Shown here piece by piece: positions 42,781-53,187 of a stretch of DNA of 64,000 bases (the stretch's first letter is position 1; each line of letters opens with the position of its first letter). The stretch is taken from positions 82,848,910-82,912,909 of the forward strand of contig NC_030683.2 of the NCBI RefSeq assembly GCF_000004195.4. Reading direction: 5' to 3'. The notes beneath the pieces were generated by a model, which ran no database searches, was not told the DNA's origin, and saw nothing but the letters and a program-made list of their open reading frames with translations. The DNA comes from Xenopus tropicalis. Its lineage: Eukaryota > Chordata > Amphibia > Anura > Pipidae. The translations under genes and the position numbers were made by a program.

Positions 42781-45700
42781 GAACTGATGCAGCTGCTTGA
42801 TGGCCACTTAGGTTTGTTTGCACTCCAGGCCAAAAGTTTTCCGCTTTTCTCTGGGGATCACTACAGCGACAAGTAAAGTATTGCAGAAGGGCAGACTGAG
42901 AGAGATATCACCGAAGGGAGCCTTTTATTACTCTGAAAGAGTGCAATGCATATAGATAGCAGTAGCGCATGTTATTGTAGCCAGAATAGAATAAAGGCTG
43001 CAAGTAACCATTGTTAAATCTATCCTCACTGGAAACAGTCAAGGTTACTAAGCTATGTACTGTTACTGTGCAATTAGCTCTTTTCCTGCATCTAAAGTGA
43101 GCCTTGCCTAGGGGTATAAATTCAATCTCAATCTAGTGGGCATTTAAAAAGATAGTGCTGCAAATATATTACTTACATTGGGGCCAGATGTATAGTGTGT
43201 GGGCTTGAGGAGTTAATTAAGAGTTTAGCTTTAACCAGACCAGTAACTCTTTCTGTTTACTACTTTGGAAGTTAAATTGTAGGACAGAACTCTGAATGTC
43301 CTCTGTTGTTTGGTTCCTTGGAGTATTCTGATTTACACTTCTTTCTATGAGCAGGTGATTAACTTTCTCAAACCCAGTTGTGGTACTTGGGTTATTCTTT
43401 TTTTTTTTTTTTGTTACACAAAAAGCCCCTCTGTCCCCTTACTCTTTTTCCTCTACCTCTTGTGCCTTTTTAATACAGCAAAAAAATGTTTTTTACTTAA
43501 CTTTTGGTGCTCAACTTTGCATTCAGTTCAATGCCCACTCTGTCTCGCTAGCCATATTGGTTACAGATTGTCACATTGTCACCAAAATGCCCATCCTCAC
43601 CCCTCTCTGTCTGGCTGGAGACAACAAGGAGTGGGAGTAGCTTGGAGCACTAAAATGATTACTGCCCATAACAGGTATTAGGATATTGTAAATAATTGTA
43701 TTAATTATTGTGATATTATCAAATATTATTATTGGCACCAGGTATTTCGTCTGCCAAGCTGCAGCAATAAAAATGCACCCCCCCCATTTCTCATGTACCT
43801 TACACTAATTTTACCACTACCTGGTAGTCTGTGTCAAACAGTCAAGACCATTTCTGGTGCTGTGCCCTCTTACCTGCTCCACACTTACCACGCTGGAGTC
43901 TGAGAAGGTCAAGAGGGGGCCACATAAATTTAATAAAATGAAAAGCCAGCTCTTACCATTACCAGAGATGCCTTTTTGCCACCCCTGGTAACTGACTGCC
44001 TGCTGTCACCTGAAGCACGACTCTTGGCCTAATTCTAAACACTCTGCTTTGTCCAGTCCTGGCCTCAGCCTGCCTTTTTGTCCACAATTCTTGTTTCTGG
44101 AAAGGCATCAAAATTATGCATTCCCCTAGCATTCGGGGGGCAGTGTCAGTTGACCATGAACCCAGCTAAGGAAGCACTGTCTGATCTGAGAAGAATTCTG
44201 CATGATTTTTCATCTAGAACTGAAGATTTCAAGATATTAATGACCACTTCTAAATATCCGTAGATGCTCAAACTCCTGCTGCTGCTATGTCTTTAAGTCT
44301 GCCTGTTCTTATCACTGTTCATCTTTCTTTTTTACAAGTATAGGAACCCCTGTTTCCATAAGCACCATAAGGGGTAGTTACAAGACTGCAAGGGGTTTAT
44401 ACATACTTGTTTATACATACTTGATTCAGTTTGAACTGCAGCTTTCTCAGTTAACTTCTGAAATATTAAGAAGAGTGATATCATCTCTGAGGAGTCTTTG
44501 ACATGGCCACAACAACTCAACACTCCCATGTTATGACTGCCCAAAAATGAATCAGTTGTTCTGATGTGCTGTTGAATTCCACACTCTTGCTGCAGAAACG
44601 GATTACAATAATGAGGTATTAGTAGATGCTTTCTAGCAAGGACTTTGTTATCATTTAAAAGTTTGATAAACAAGAGTATCTATTTGTTGTTAAAGAGATT
44701 TGCTGACCTGCCCCTTGAATCTGGGAATTCCCTGTGCCCAGGTGTGCAGGAATAGAAGGTGCATCTAAGTAGAACCGATCCAGCTCTTCATGAAGTTTTA
44801 CCTGTTCCAGCTTCTAGATGATCTCTGAGCATTTGCTGACTCTACTACTACAGACTCTTTCTTCGCCTGGTAGTATTACAGTCTTCTCTAGTTACTGTCT
44901 GCCTATTTATCTGCCATGACTGCTGAGCTGGCTGTTTAAACAGCATTTTTACAGAAAGATATTTTGCTTTCTCAATGAACTGGCTTCTGACTAGAGTCAA
45001 CATGATTGTGCAGTCTATTGATTTGTCTAGCTAACTTCTGTCTCTGGTTTGGCTACAGATGTGGGGTTGTGGTTCCTAGGTTTCGTTTAACAAATGAGGG
45101 AATTGACTTTTGCACCTTTTCAGGTGACTTCAGAAAAACATCTTTAATGAAATGTCACAAATTACAATTAAGTCTCCATTGTCCCTTTTCTGTAAATTAT
45201 ATTCTACAACTTAGTTTACTGGCTGTAGGGTTATATTAGTAGAGAAAAACAGCACGGATGCAAAATTAAAATGAGCAACCTGCTGTGGTGCTTCAGTTTA
45301 ACCAATGTGACTTACCAAAGACAACACTTACAGTATACAGTACATTAAAAACTAATTCATTTTATGATTTAGCTCTGTCAAAGTTTCTGTTTCTTAAGCC
45401 TGTGGGTTTCTCTGACCTTCTTGTTGAACTTTTATTACATTATTGGATTTGTCTCTGCTCATTAAATAATTCTAGCCGTGGTGGTTGGGCTCTTTGTTGG
45501 TGTCACAGATAAAAAGTTCTGAGCATGGTCTATAGAGTCAAATGGAGCTCTGCTATCTGCCAAATGGTAGCATCAAGCAGCATGCTTCAGCAGGGTACTG
45601 CTTTACACTAAAGAACCAGGGAAGTTGGAAAATAAAAATACTTTTAATGGTTCAGAATTGAATAGTGAAGGAAATCAGTGAACTCATACTAAAAACACCA

Positions 45701-46624
45701 TTATATTGTAATTTAATTGCAAACCCAAAGCATAATCAGTTGACTATTCTTTCAGCCACTAAGAATGATGGGATAAAGGCTAGAGAGACCTTACAGATTT
45801 GTTTATTTTATGCAACTCTTAAACTGTTTACGTGTGCTTTCTCCAAAAGATTGCACTTAGGTTCCCTCATATATAACTTGCAAATATAAGTACGTTGTGC
45901 CATTAGTAAACTTCTAACTTAATACAAGCCAATCCTATATTATGTTATGATAATTAGCAAACTTTAGGAGCGTGAAAAAAATACCCCTCTTAGATTTAAA
46001 GCTATAACACAAAGTGTTTTTTATTCTTTATTCTTTAGACCTTGGCAGAGGGAGGCAGAATGAATTACTTGTGATCCTAAGAAAAGTAAGAGAATTTGCA
46101 TGAGAAAGTTCCACATGAATTGCAAATCACTGTATGAATCTGGGCTTAGAAGTAATATTGGTATAAAGCAACTCAGGAACAACAAAAATCTGCACTTGAG
46201 ATTATATATTTTTTCAAAATACCACAACTGCAAGAAGGATTTATGTCAGGGTTTCTAGCTGTACATTGCACCCTTTAGACATTGCTTATAAGTAATCAGT
46301 CACAGGCAGCAGCTTGGGGCCTAATGTAAAGTGATGCATATGCCCCCAGTTTAAGACTATGATATTTTTGACACATCAGAAGCCAACTATAACTAATGGA
46401 TTCATATTCTCAATACCATTCACAGTAAATGTACCAACATACTGTCCTCTTCACTGGAAGTAAAGTCCTCTCGTCACTACAAGGCGAAAGGAGTACAGGG
46501 AAAACTTGTCTGTATGAGACTTCTAAAGATCTTGCTTGGCTATATATTGCATGATATTACCATTTAGCATAGGTAAATAATTTTAAAGACTTCTGTTGCA
46601 AATTTGTAAGGTAAGCTAGTATCT
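42781..46624. other. No gene seen; long unique-looking stretch
   Basis: About 3.8 kb with a 16-T run at 43399 and an 8-C run at about 43779. Open frames of up to 123 codons (43310-43681, 44332-44673) have no domain signature. No repeat ends were recognised. Confidence 0.4.
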
Positions 46625-46895
46625 GGTATACAGGCCTGCAAGCCTTTCCTTAAGTATGCAGTGCAGTTTTGGGCCCCAGGGATATTCATGAGAAAGAAAA
46701 GATGCAGACGTGCAACTAAACTGATAAACTGAAAGTGAACCAACCTAAACTAAACTTTCACTTGAAGCATTGAAAATGGCCAGTTATGTTGTGGACTGTC
46801 CTGCTGGGATGCACTGATGGGCCAGTTGATGGGGGTAAACTTGATGGACTATTGCCTTTTTTTCAGCCTATATAAACTGTGTAACCATGTATAGT
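46625..46895 (+). mobile_element. CR1/L2-like LINE 3'-end fragment
   Basis: Words of the LINE C-terminus are present ('ttaagtatgcagtgcagttt', 'tgggcccca', 'cgtgcaactaaactgataaa') followed by the LINE-type tail 'gggtaaacttgatggactat...ttttcagcctatataaactg'. Heavily decayed. Confidence 0.6.
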
Positions 46896-46912
46896 AAAAG
46901 GTAGTCAGAACA

Positions 46913-47404
46913 TGCTATACTTTCAGCATTATCTTCTACAAGTCCCAAAGGTTCCTCATGTTAGAGCAGTATTCTTAGTGAAGTACAGCCAATATAGATA
47001 CCTAATTTGTATCAGGCAATCCATTAGCAGGCTTTTAGTAATGTGATGCAGCTGATGGTACTAACCTGATAATGATGGACAAAGATGATGATTGACTTGA
47101 GTTACCAAGTCCCACCCAATAGCCAGAGTGCCAAGTCCCACCCAATAGCCAGAGTGCCAAGTCCCACCCAATAGCCAGAGTGCCAAGTCCCACCCAATAG
47201 CCAGAGTGCCAAGTCCCACCCAATAGCCAGAGTGCCAAGTCCCACCCAATAGCCAGAGTGCCATGTCCCACCCAATAGCTGTACTGTTGCCTCAGCCCCA
47301 ACTACGCAGTGGTTGACATAGGATATAGTGCTTAAAGGGTTACACAAAATAAATGTGAATAAGGCACCTGGGCCAGATGGAATACACCCTCTGGTACTGA
47401 GCGA
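46913..47404. repeat. Tandem segmental duplication, unit 1
   Basis: From 'tgctatactttcagcattat' to 'tggtactgagcga', repeated at 47551-47937 with few base changes, an offset of 638 bp at the start. The lengths differ by 105 bp, which equals four 26-bp minisatellite units plus one base. Contents: the downstream part of a minus-strand gypsy piece, the minisatellite, and the start of a LINE RT (K-A-P-G-P-D-G-I). Confidence 0.9.
47104..47280. repeat. 26-bp minisatellite, about 7 units
   Basis: 'ccaagtcccacccaatagcc' plus 'agagtg' repeated about 6.8 times with almost no divergence. The minus-strand reading gives a W-H-S-G-Y-W-V-G-L-G-T peptide repeat in several frames, not a gene. Confidence 0.93.
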
Positions 47405-47590
47405 ACACGCCCAGGTTTCTCAGGGTGAGAGTCATAAAACTTCTTTACCAAACCGGCAGCATGTATGTTATCAGCGGGTTCCCAGGAATTTTCCTCAGCC
47501 AAATACCCTTTCCATTGGACTAAGTACTGAAGGCGACCTCTCCGAAGCCTTGCTATACTTTCAGCATTATCTTCTACAAGTCCCAAAGGT
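47405..47590 (-). pseudogene. Ty3/gypsy integrase chromodomain remnant
   Basis: The minus-strand frame at 47332-47586 carries a chromodomain: R-G-R-L-Q-Y-L-V-Q-W-K-G-Y (about residues 16-28) and E-E-N-S-W-E-P-A-D-N-I (about 32-42), with the W-K-G-Y and E-x-S-W-E-P hallmarks of chromovirus integrase tails. Only the C-terminal end of a gypsy element is present, and the reading runs out into unrelated sequence. It lies between the two duplicated units. Confidence 0.8.
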
Positions 47591-47937
47591 TCCTCATGTT
47601 AGAGCAGTATTCTTAGTGAAGTACAGCCAATATATATACCTAATTTGTATCAGGCAATCCATTAGCAGGCCTTTAGTAATGTGATGCAGCTGATGGTACT
47701 AACCTGATAATGATGGACAAAGATGATGATTGACTTGAGTTACCAAGTCCCACCAATAGCCAGAGTGCCAAGTCCCACCCAATAGCCAGAGTGCCAAGTC
47801 CCACCCAATAGCTGTACTGTTGCCTCAGCTCCAACTTCGCAGTGGTTGACACAGGATATAGTGCTTAAAGGGTTACACAAAATAAATGTGAATAAGGCAC
47901 CTGGGCCAGATGGAATACACCCTTGGGTACTGAGCGA
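47551..47937. repeat. Tandem segmental duplication, unit 2
   Basis: Second copy of 46913-47404 with three instead of seven 26-bp minisatellite units (47744-47822). It continues into the LINE RT at its right side, where unit 1 stops, suggesting that unit 2 keeps the original right flank. Confidence 0.9.
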
Positions 47938-48315
47938 GCTAGGGTCAGATTTACAGTGGCCTTGTTTCTGATATTCTAAGACTCTCTTTCATCAGGTATG
48001 GTACCTAGGGATTGGAAGAAGGCAAATGTCATTCCTATATTTAAAAAGGGAGTAAGATCTCAGCCTGGCAATTATAGGCCTGTAAGTTTGACATCCGTGG
48101 CGGGCAAGTTATTTGAAGGCTTGTTAAGGGATCACATACAAATTATGTACTGGAAAATGGCATTATGAGCAGTAATCAGCATGGCTTTATGAAGGACAGG
48201 TCATGTCACAACAATTTAATTGCTTTTTATGAGGTAAGTAAGAAGCTGGACAGTGGGGATGCAGTAGATATAATATATTTGGATTTTGCCAAAGCATTTG
48301 ATACCGTTCATGTGG
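47880..48315 (+). pseudogene. CR1/L2-like LINE RT fragment
   Basis: Plus-strand codons, in several frames, for N-V-N-K-A-P-G-P-D-G-I, V-P-R-D-W-K-K-A-N-V-I-P, N-Y-R-P-V-S-L-T-S-V, Q-H-G-F-M-K-D-R-S-C, and motif A L-D-F-A-K-A-F-D-T-V. Frameshifts and a truncation after motif A near 48312 show it is dead. The same clade as the LINE at 19420-24065. Confidence 0.8.
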
Positions 48316-48702
48316 AGATGTCAATTATAAAACTATAATCTGTCTGTAATGTGTGTTAAAGTCTGCTACATTGGTTTTAATGCAAGTGTTCACATGGACT
48401 GAGAGATCTCTTTTGGGTGAATGGTAAATTTCCTAACTTCTATTTTTCCTTCTTTCCATTAGGCTGGCAACCTAATGCACTTTTCTGTCTTTACCCCGAA
48501 TCTGTCAGCACCTGTGAACCATGCATTTAACTAGCTAGTTTGTGTTAAAAACCTGAAATGTAATTTGTGTTATATTTAAATGTGCAAGATATGCATGTAT
48601 TGGAAAAGTAATGCATTTGTTAGATGCATTGCTATCAAGGCATTTAAAATACAAGTGCAGCTTTAAACTTAAAAGTATTACCATACCTCTGATCCAGCTG
48701 GG
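48316..48702. other. No gene seen
   Basis: About 390 bp of A/T-rich DNA between the LINE fragment and the old LTR. Confidence 0.4.
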
Positions 48703-48784
48703 TGTGGTGGTTTGCACCTCTAAGAGGCAGGCCAGCAGCATTCCTGGAATTTCAAGGGAATATTGCAGTGCATTGTGGGAGCTC

Positions 48785-49365
48785 TGTCAGGATGTCTATG
48801 GGAGTCTATGAAGCAGAGTAGCCTCTCCTACACCTCCCACACGAGGTTCAGCGCCCGAGAGTGGGACAGGGCTGGCTCAGAGGAGGAGTGGCAGAAGTGC
48901 GAGAAATACCATCCAGCATGGATGTATAGTTTAACGTAGATGCAAAATCAGAAGGCAGAATCGTGGTCAGGTCCGGATGTAAGGTCAAAAGGCAGGCAGC
49001 GATCAAGTCAGAAATCAAAGGCAGGCAAGGTTGGCAACAGGCAAAAAATTAAATACAAGCTTGGTAATAAGTGATAAGTCAGCTTAGATTACTCAGTAAG
49101 GTAAAGATGGCTTGTGAGCGTTCTTAAAGGCATACTGCGCATGCGCGTTACTAGCATGCGCATTCCCGCATACGTGCGCATGTTCCTGTGCGTACGCTTT
49201 GTCGCGTACGTTCCTGTGCGCGCGCACTTTGTCGCGCACGCCGCTCGTGCATCTTGAAGCTCGTGCACATGTGCGCCTATGTCATTGGGCGCGACGCTCG
49301 CGCGCACCGGCAACCCGGTAGTGCCGGGAGGAAAGCATCGCACTTCGGGCAGAGCGCGCCTGACA
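48785..49365. mobile_element. Solo LTR with 5-bp target duplication and CpG-rich core
   Basis: A 581-bp sequence starting 'tgtcaggatg' and ending 'gcgcgcctgaca' (TGTCAG...CTGACA-type ends), flanked by agctc at 48780-48784 and 49366-49370. No internal retroviral genes, so a solo LTR formed by LTR-LTR recombination. Purine-rich gtcag/ggcag words lie at 48860-49050 and a CpG-rich segment with alternating gcgc/tacg words at 49137-49320. Confidence 0.85.
49137..49146. promoter_or_regulatory. NRF1-type palindrome in the solo LTR
   Basis: The exact 10-bp gcgcatgcgc, the known consensus palindrome of vertebrate NRF1, followed by a second 'gcatgcgc' at about 49154. Within a CpG-rich LTR this could be a promoter element; binding is inference. 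Confidence 0.5.
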
Positions 49366-49492
49366 AGCTCTGACTCCTATAAAAGGCTGGAGGGCTCTGC
49401 AAGCATGGGAGTCATTGTAAAGTGTAAATGGGAAGTGCTGGTTCTCAGAAGAGCTGTTGTATGCTGTGAATAGCAGGATTTTTGCTCACATA

Positions 49493-49515
49493 TGGTGTCA
49501 GAAATGGTGGGATTA
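49493..49515 (+). other. Primer-binding-site-like sequence (tRNA-Leu type)
   Basis: 'tggtgtcagaa' lies 2 bp after the LTR end, followed after a short insertion by 'gtgggatt', the order of a site complementary to the 3' end of a vertebrate leucine tRNA. The tRNA match is from general knowledge. Confidence 0.5.
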
Positions 49516-49589
49516 ATGAAGAGTATTGCTCCAAATACTTCTACTTAAAGAAACTGAAGTTATGTACAAGACCCATTCCTGGTCTACCA

Positions 49590-50234
49590 CTAAGCAAAAA
49601 ATTGCCTCCCCTGCAAAGCGCACTGCTGGAGCCAAAGGGGTTGTGAGCCAAGTTCTACTGGTATATGACCATGTTATAGCTCACTGTTGTTCTTGTCCAG
49701 AATGCCAGTACACGGCTTCTGTTCCCCCTAAAGCTACTTTGGTACCACTACCAATTATAGATGAGCCATTTTATATTATTGCCATGGATATAATTGGTCC
49801 ACTGGAAAAAAAGCTCAAAAGGTAATCATTTTATTCTTACAATAGTGGATTATTGTACAAGGTATCCCGAGGCAATACCAATGAGAACAGTTACAGATAA
49901 AAGGGTTGCTGAAGAGGTTTTGAATGTTTTTAGTAGAGTTGGGCTCACAAAACATTTTCTTACTGATCAAGGTAGCAATTTTACATCTGCCTTTTTGTCA
50001 GAAGAGTACCAACTTTTGGGTATTAAGCCACTCAGAACAACTCCATACCCACAAACAGATGGCCTTGTAGAAAGGTATAATCAGACTTTAAAGAAAATGC
50101 TTAAGAAATTTGTTCATAATGATCCAAAACAATGGGATAAATGGTTGCCATTTCTCTTATTTGCATATCGAGAGGTGCCACAAGAGACAACAGGTTTTAG
50201 TCCCTTTGGTAGACATCCCAGAGGTCTCCTAGAT
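49590..50234 (+). pseudogene. Ty3/gypsy integrase remnant
   Basis: Zinc-binding remnant H-C-C-S-C-P-E-C-Q at about 49692, then the integrase core with D in M-D-I-I-G-P (49787-49789), D in T-D-Q-G-S-N-F (49965-49967) and E in G-L-V-E-R-Y-N (50070-50072), the D,D,E triad, then F-L-L-F-A-Y-R-E-V-P-Q and T-G-F-S-P-F. A frame change near 49800-49815, beside an A-run, splits it in two frames. Gag, protease and RT are missing between the primer site and here, so most of the element is deleted. Confidence 0.88.
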
Positions 50235-50258
50235 GTCATTGTAAAGTGTAAATGGGAA

Positions 50259-51295
50259 AATATTATTAGCAATGTATCAGTGTTTGCAGATAACACAAAA
50301 CTCAGACCAGTCAATTCTATCCAGGATGTGGCATCCTTGCAGCGGGATCTTGACCAACTGGCAATCTGGGCGGCTAAGTGGCAGATGAGATTTAATGTGG
50401 ATAAATGTAAGGCCATGCACCTGGGATGTAAAAATATGCAAGCCACTTAAAGGGACTGCACTAAGCAAATCCATAATGGAGAAGGACCTTGGAGTTCTTG
50501 TAGATAATAAACTTGACTGTAGCAAGCAATGCCAGGCAGCTGCTGCAAGGTCAAACAAGGTTTGGAGCTGTATTAAAAGGGGTATAGATTCACGGGAGGA
50601 CAGTGTCATTCTTCCCCTGTACAGAGCGCCGGGAAGGCCCCATCTAGAATTTGCTGTACAGTTTTGGTCTCCAGGGCTCAAACGGGCCATTATTGAGTTA
50701 GAGAGGGTCCAGAGGAGGGCAACTAAGCTGGTAAAGGGTATGGAAAGTCTCAGTTATGAAAAAAGACTGGCCAAGTTGGGTCTGTTTACACTGGAGAAGA
50801 GGCGCTTAAGAGGTGACTATGTATAAATACTGTATATAAGGGGATCATATAATAGCCTCTATGTTTAATGCTTTATTTACCAGTAGGTCCTTGCAACGGA
50901 CACAAGGGCACCCACTCCATTTAGAAGAAGGGAGGTTCCGTTTAAATATTCGGAAAAAAGCTGTGAAGTTGTGGAATTCTGAATCAAGTTGTGCTGGCTG
51001 ATACATTATATAGCTTTAAGAAGGGGCTGGATGGCTTCTTAGCAAGTGAGGGAATACAGGGTTATGGGAGATAGCTCTTAGTACAAGTTGATCCAGGGAC
51101 TGGTCCGATTGCCATCTTGGAGTCAAGAAGGAATGTTTTCCCCTCTGCGGCAAATTAGAGAGGCTTCAGATGGGGTTTTTTGCCTTCCTCTGGATCAACT
51201 AGAAGTTAGACAGGTTATATACAGGCAATATGGTTGAACGTGATGGACGTACATTTTTTTTCAACCTAACTTACTATGTTACTATGTTACAATGT
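50259..51295 (+). mobile_element. CR1/L2-like LINE, 5'-truncated with complete-looking 3' end
   Basis: Begins inside the RT (V-F-A-D-N-T-K-L, motif C damaged), then R-D-L-D-Q-L, M-R-F-N-V-D-K-C, a frameshift near 50440, then E-K-D-L-G-V-L-V-D-N-K-L, G-I-D-S-R-E-D-S-V-I-L-P-L-Y, Q-F-W-S-P-G-L-K and R-V-Q-R-R-A-T-K-L-V-K-G. The 3' UTR ends with short 'ttactatg' repeats at about 51271-51290, the usual terminal microrepeat of this group. The first codons are fused in frame to the gypsy integrase. Confidence 0.85.
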
Positions 51296-51929
51296 GAGTT
51301 GTTAGAAGCCTTAGTGCTAAAGTAAATCAGGAGGACAGTGGAGTGTGTATGCGAAAGCTTGCAATCATGTAGATTTGAATAGATTCCACTGTTTAATGCT
51401 TAGGGCCCACTGGGATCATTAATGATTAAGAAAAGGAAATTATGTTTCTGCAATTGCATATATAGAGATATAAATGACCTACAGCTTATTATACAATATT
51501 TAGCCAAGCAAGGTTGTTGCTCAATGTTTGCTCTAGCTGGAGTAAAATCTTTTGACACAGAAAATTTGTAGGTAGAAAAAAAACGTTAAATTAACTAGTC
51601 TGACCATTCAGGATAAATTCAGGATAAAACACCTAAATGGATCTTTGAACTTTGATAATATTTCATTAGCTTTCTTCTCCCTTTCACTAATTTGCTTGTT
51701 TCTTTCTAGTCAGTCGATTATAATTCCTAGTTCCATTTCTCCCTTTGTCACTGCCAGCAATTACCATTAGGCTGTGTTTATATGTACTATTTTTGTTTTT
51801 AAACTATATTTTCTTGTCTTTTGTCTTGTTAAAATGTAAGGCCACAAATTCTTGTACATTTTTCCAATTTCCATTAATAAATGTGCATTAGCCTTACATC
51901 TACTGGAGTATCAGCCGTGCAGCAGATCT
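51296..51929. other. No gene seen
   Basis: A/T-rich DNA with no supported feature. Confidence 0.4.
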
Positions 51930-52100
51930 GCCAAATGATATTGCTTATCTGGAATACCACTTGTAACATCACTAATGTATATACTAAATAGAAAAAGACC
52001 TGGCGCAGATCCCTGAGTCATAGTCCTTTTTACCTTTATTTTCTTTGAACATACACCATTAACCATAACATTTTGTCTCATGTCCCTATATGTATGGCAT
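51930..52100 (-). pseudogene. CR1-like LINE RT shred
   Basis: The minus strand around 51985-52025 reads like a decayed 'Q-G-S-x-x-G-L-L-F' motif B followed by an I/N-D-like region ('actaatgtatata' on the plus strand). Frames are broken. A weak match from the typical 'catcactaat...gatccctgagtcat' wording of minus-strand LINE copies. Confidence 0.4.
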
Positions 52101-52200
52101 CATTGACATTGTCAGTGTGGCTGGCTCATTTATACCAACTGTCAGCAGTCTTAGGCTGTGTGACCCTCCATGCCACTCCTGTGCAATTCCAAGTACAGCC

Positions 52201-53182
52201 TGTCAGAAACTATACTGTGGTGAGTGGGAGAAGGGAAGGTGAGTCCTTCAGGCAGGGGCTGTTACGGGACAGAGGAGGCGTGGACAGGACAGGACAGGAG
52301 CAGACGTAGAGAAGATGGGACAGGACGAGACAGAGCGGGCGTAGACTAGACGGCACAGGACAGGACAGAGCGGGCGTAGACTAGACGACACAGGACAGGA
52401 CGGAGCGGGCGTAGATCAGATAGAAACAGCAAGGGACGGAGCGGGCGTAGATCAGATAGGAACAGCAAGGGACGGAGCGGGCGTAGATCAGATAGGAACA
52501 GCAAGGGACGGAGCGGGCGTAGATCAGATAGGAACAGCAAGGGACGGAGCGGGCGTAGATCAGATAGGAACAGCAAGGGACGGAGCGGGCGTAGATCAGA
52601 TAGGAACAGCAAGGGACGGAGCGGGCGTAGATCAGATAGGAACAGCAAGGGACGGAGCGGGCGTAGATCAGATAGGAACAGCAAGGGACGGAGCGGGCGT
52701 AGATCAGATAGGAACAGCAAGGGACGGAGTGGAACAAGGCAAGATCAGGCAGGACCAGAGAGAACAGAACAGGCAAGGCTAGACAAGGCAAAAGTAAGGA
52801 CTGAGGAGAGAGGAGCAAGGAGCGAAAACAGGAACAAGATAAAGGGAGTAGGGACAAGGAAGCAAGGCTAAGGAGCAGAGAAAAGAAGGACAAAGGAGCC
52901 AAAACGGGAAACACCAGCTAGGGTCAGGCCACAGTGCTGAATGTAATCAATGTTCAGGCCCTGAGTGTTAGGAGGGCTGGGCTTATATAGGGCAGAGTCA
53001 GCCCTGATTGGCTGACCCCACCTAGCCAATAAGGCTGCTGGGGTAATGTTATGAAACCCAGGACACTGGTGAAAGGGATTACAAAGCAACCCCCTCTCAT
53101 CGGCTGCTCTCCTGGCTCAACAGTCAGAGAAAGCAGCCAAGAACCAGTAGGTCCTGGGATCAAACCCCAGCAGAGCCTGACA
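52201..53182 (+). mobile_element. Solo LTR (982 bp) with 5-bp target duplication and internal minisatellite
   Basis: Starts 'tgtcagaaac' and ends 'agcctgaca' with the final ca (TGTCAG...CTGACA-type ends), flanked by cagcc at 52196-52200 and 53183-53187. 'gggcttatatagggcag' at about 52979 is a TATA-like box, and 'gattggc' at about 53007 a CCAAT-complement. A 36-bp minisatellite makes up about 400 bp. No internal genes. Confidence 0.85.
52319..52735. repeat. 36-bp minisatellite inside the solo LTR
   Basis: 'gagcgggcgtagatcagata' plus 'ggaacagcaagggacg' recurs at 36-bp spacing (52403, 52439, 52475 and on to 52691), about 9 near-identical units, with diverged shorter units (about 34-36 bp, 'cggcacaggacaggacagag' type) at the left. 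The open minus-strand frame with 12-residue period L-F-L-S-D-L-R-P-L-R-P-L is an artefact of 36 being a multiple of 3. Confidence 0.95.
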
Positions 53183-53187
53183 CAGCC

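Larger units (their letters stand above)
48703..49490 (+). mobile_element. Old gypsy-type 5' LTR, split by a younger solo LTR
   Basis: The outer sequence runs from 'tgtggtggtttgcacc' to 'tttttgctcaca' (TG...CA), with 'cctataaaag' (TATA-like) at about 49376, and is followed by a primer-binding-site-like sequence. The middle, 48785-49365, is a complete other LTR with its own 5-bp duplication, so the outer LTR is about 200 bp long. The left end is inferred from the TG and is less certain. Confidence 0.55.

Noticed and set aside
43310..43681. 123-codon frame near a T16 run
   Set aside because: No motif; crosses a homopolymer; overlapped by a second frame of equal quality.
52319..52735. CRISPR-like array appearance
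   Set aside because: Contiguous tandem repeats without distinct spacers, in a vertebrate genome; inside an LTR.
52346..52914. Minus-strand 12-residue repeat protein
   Set aside because: Artefact of the 36-bp minisatellite in a solo LTR.
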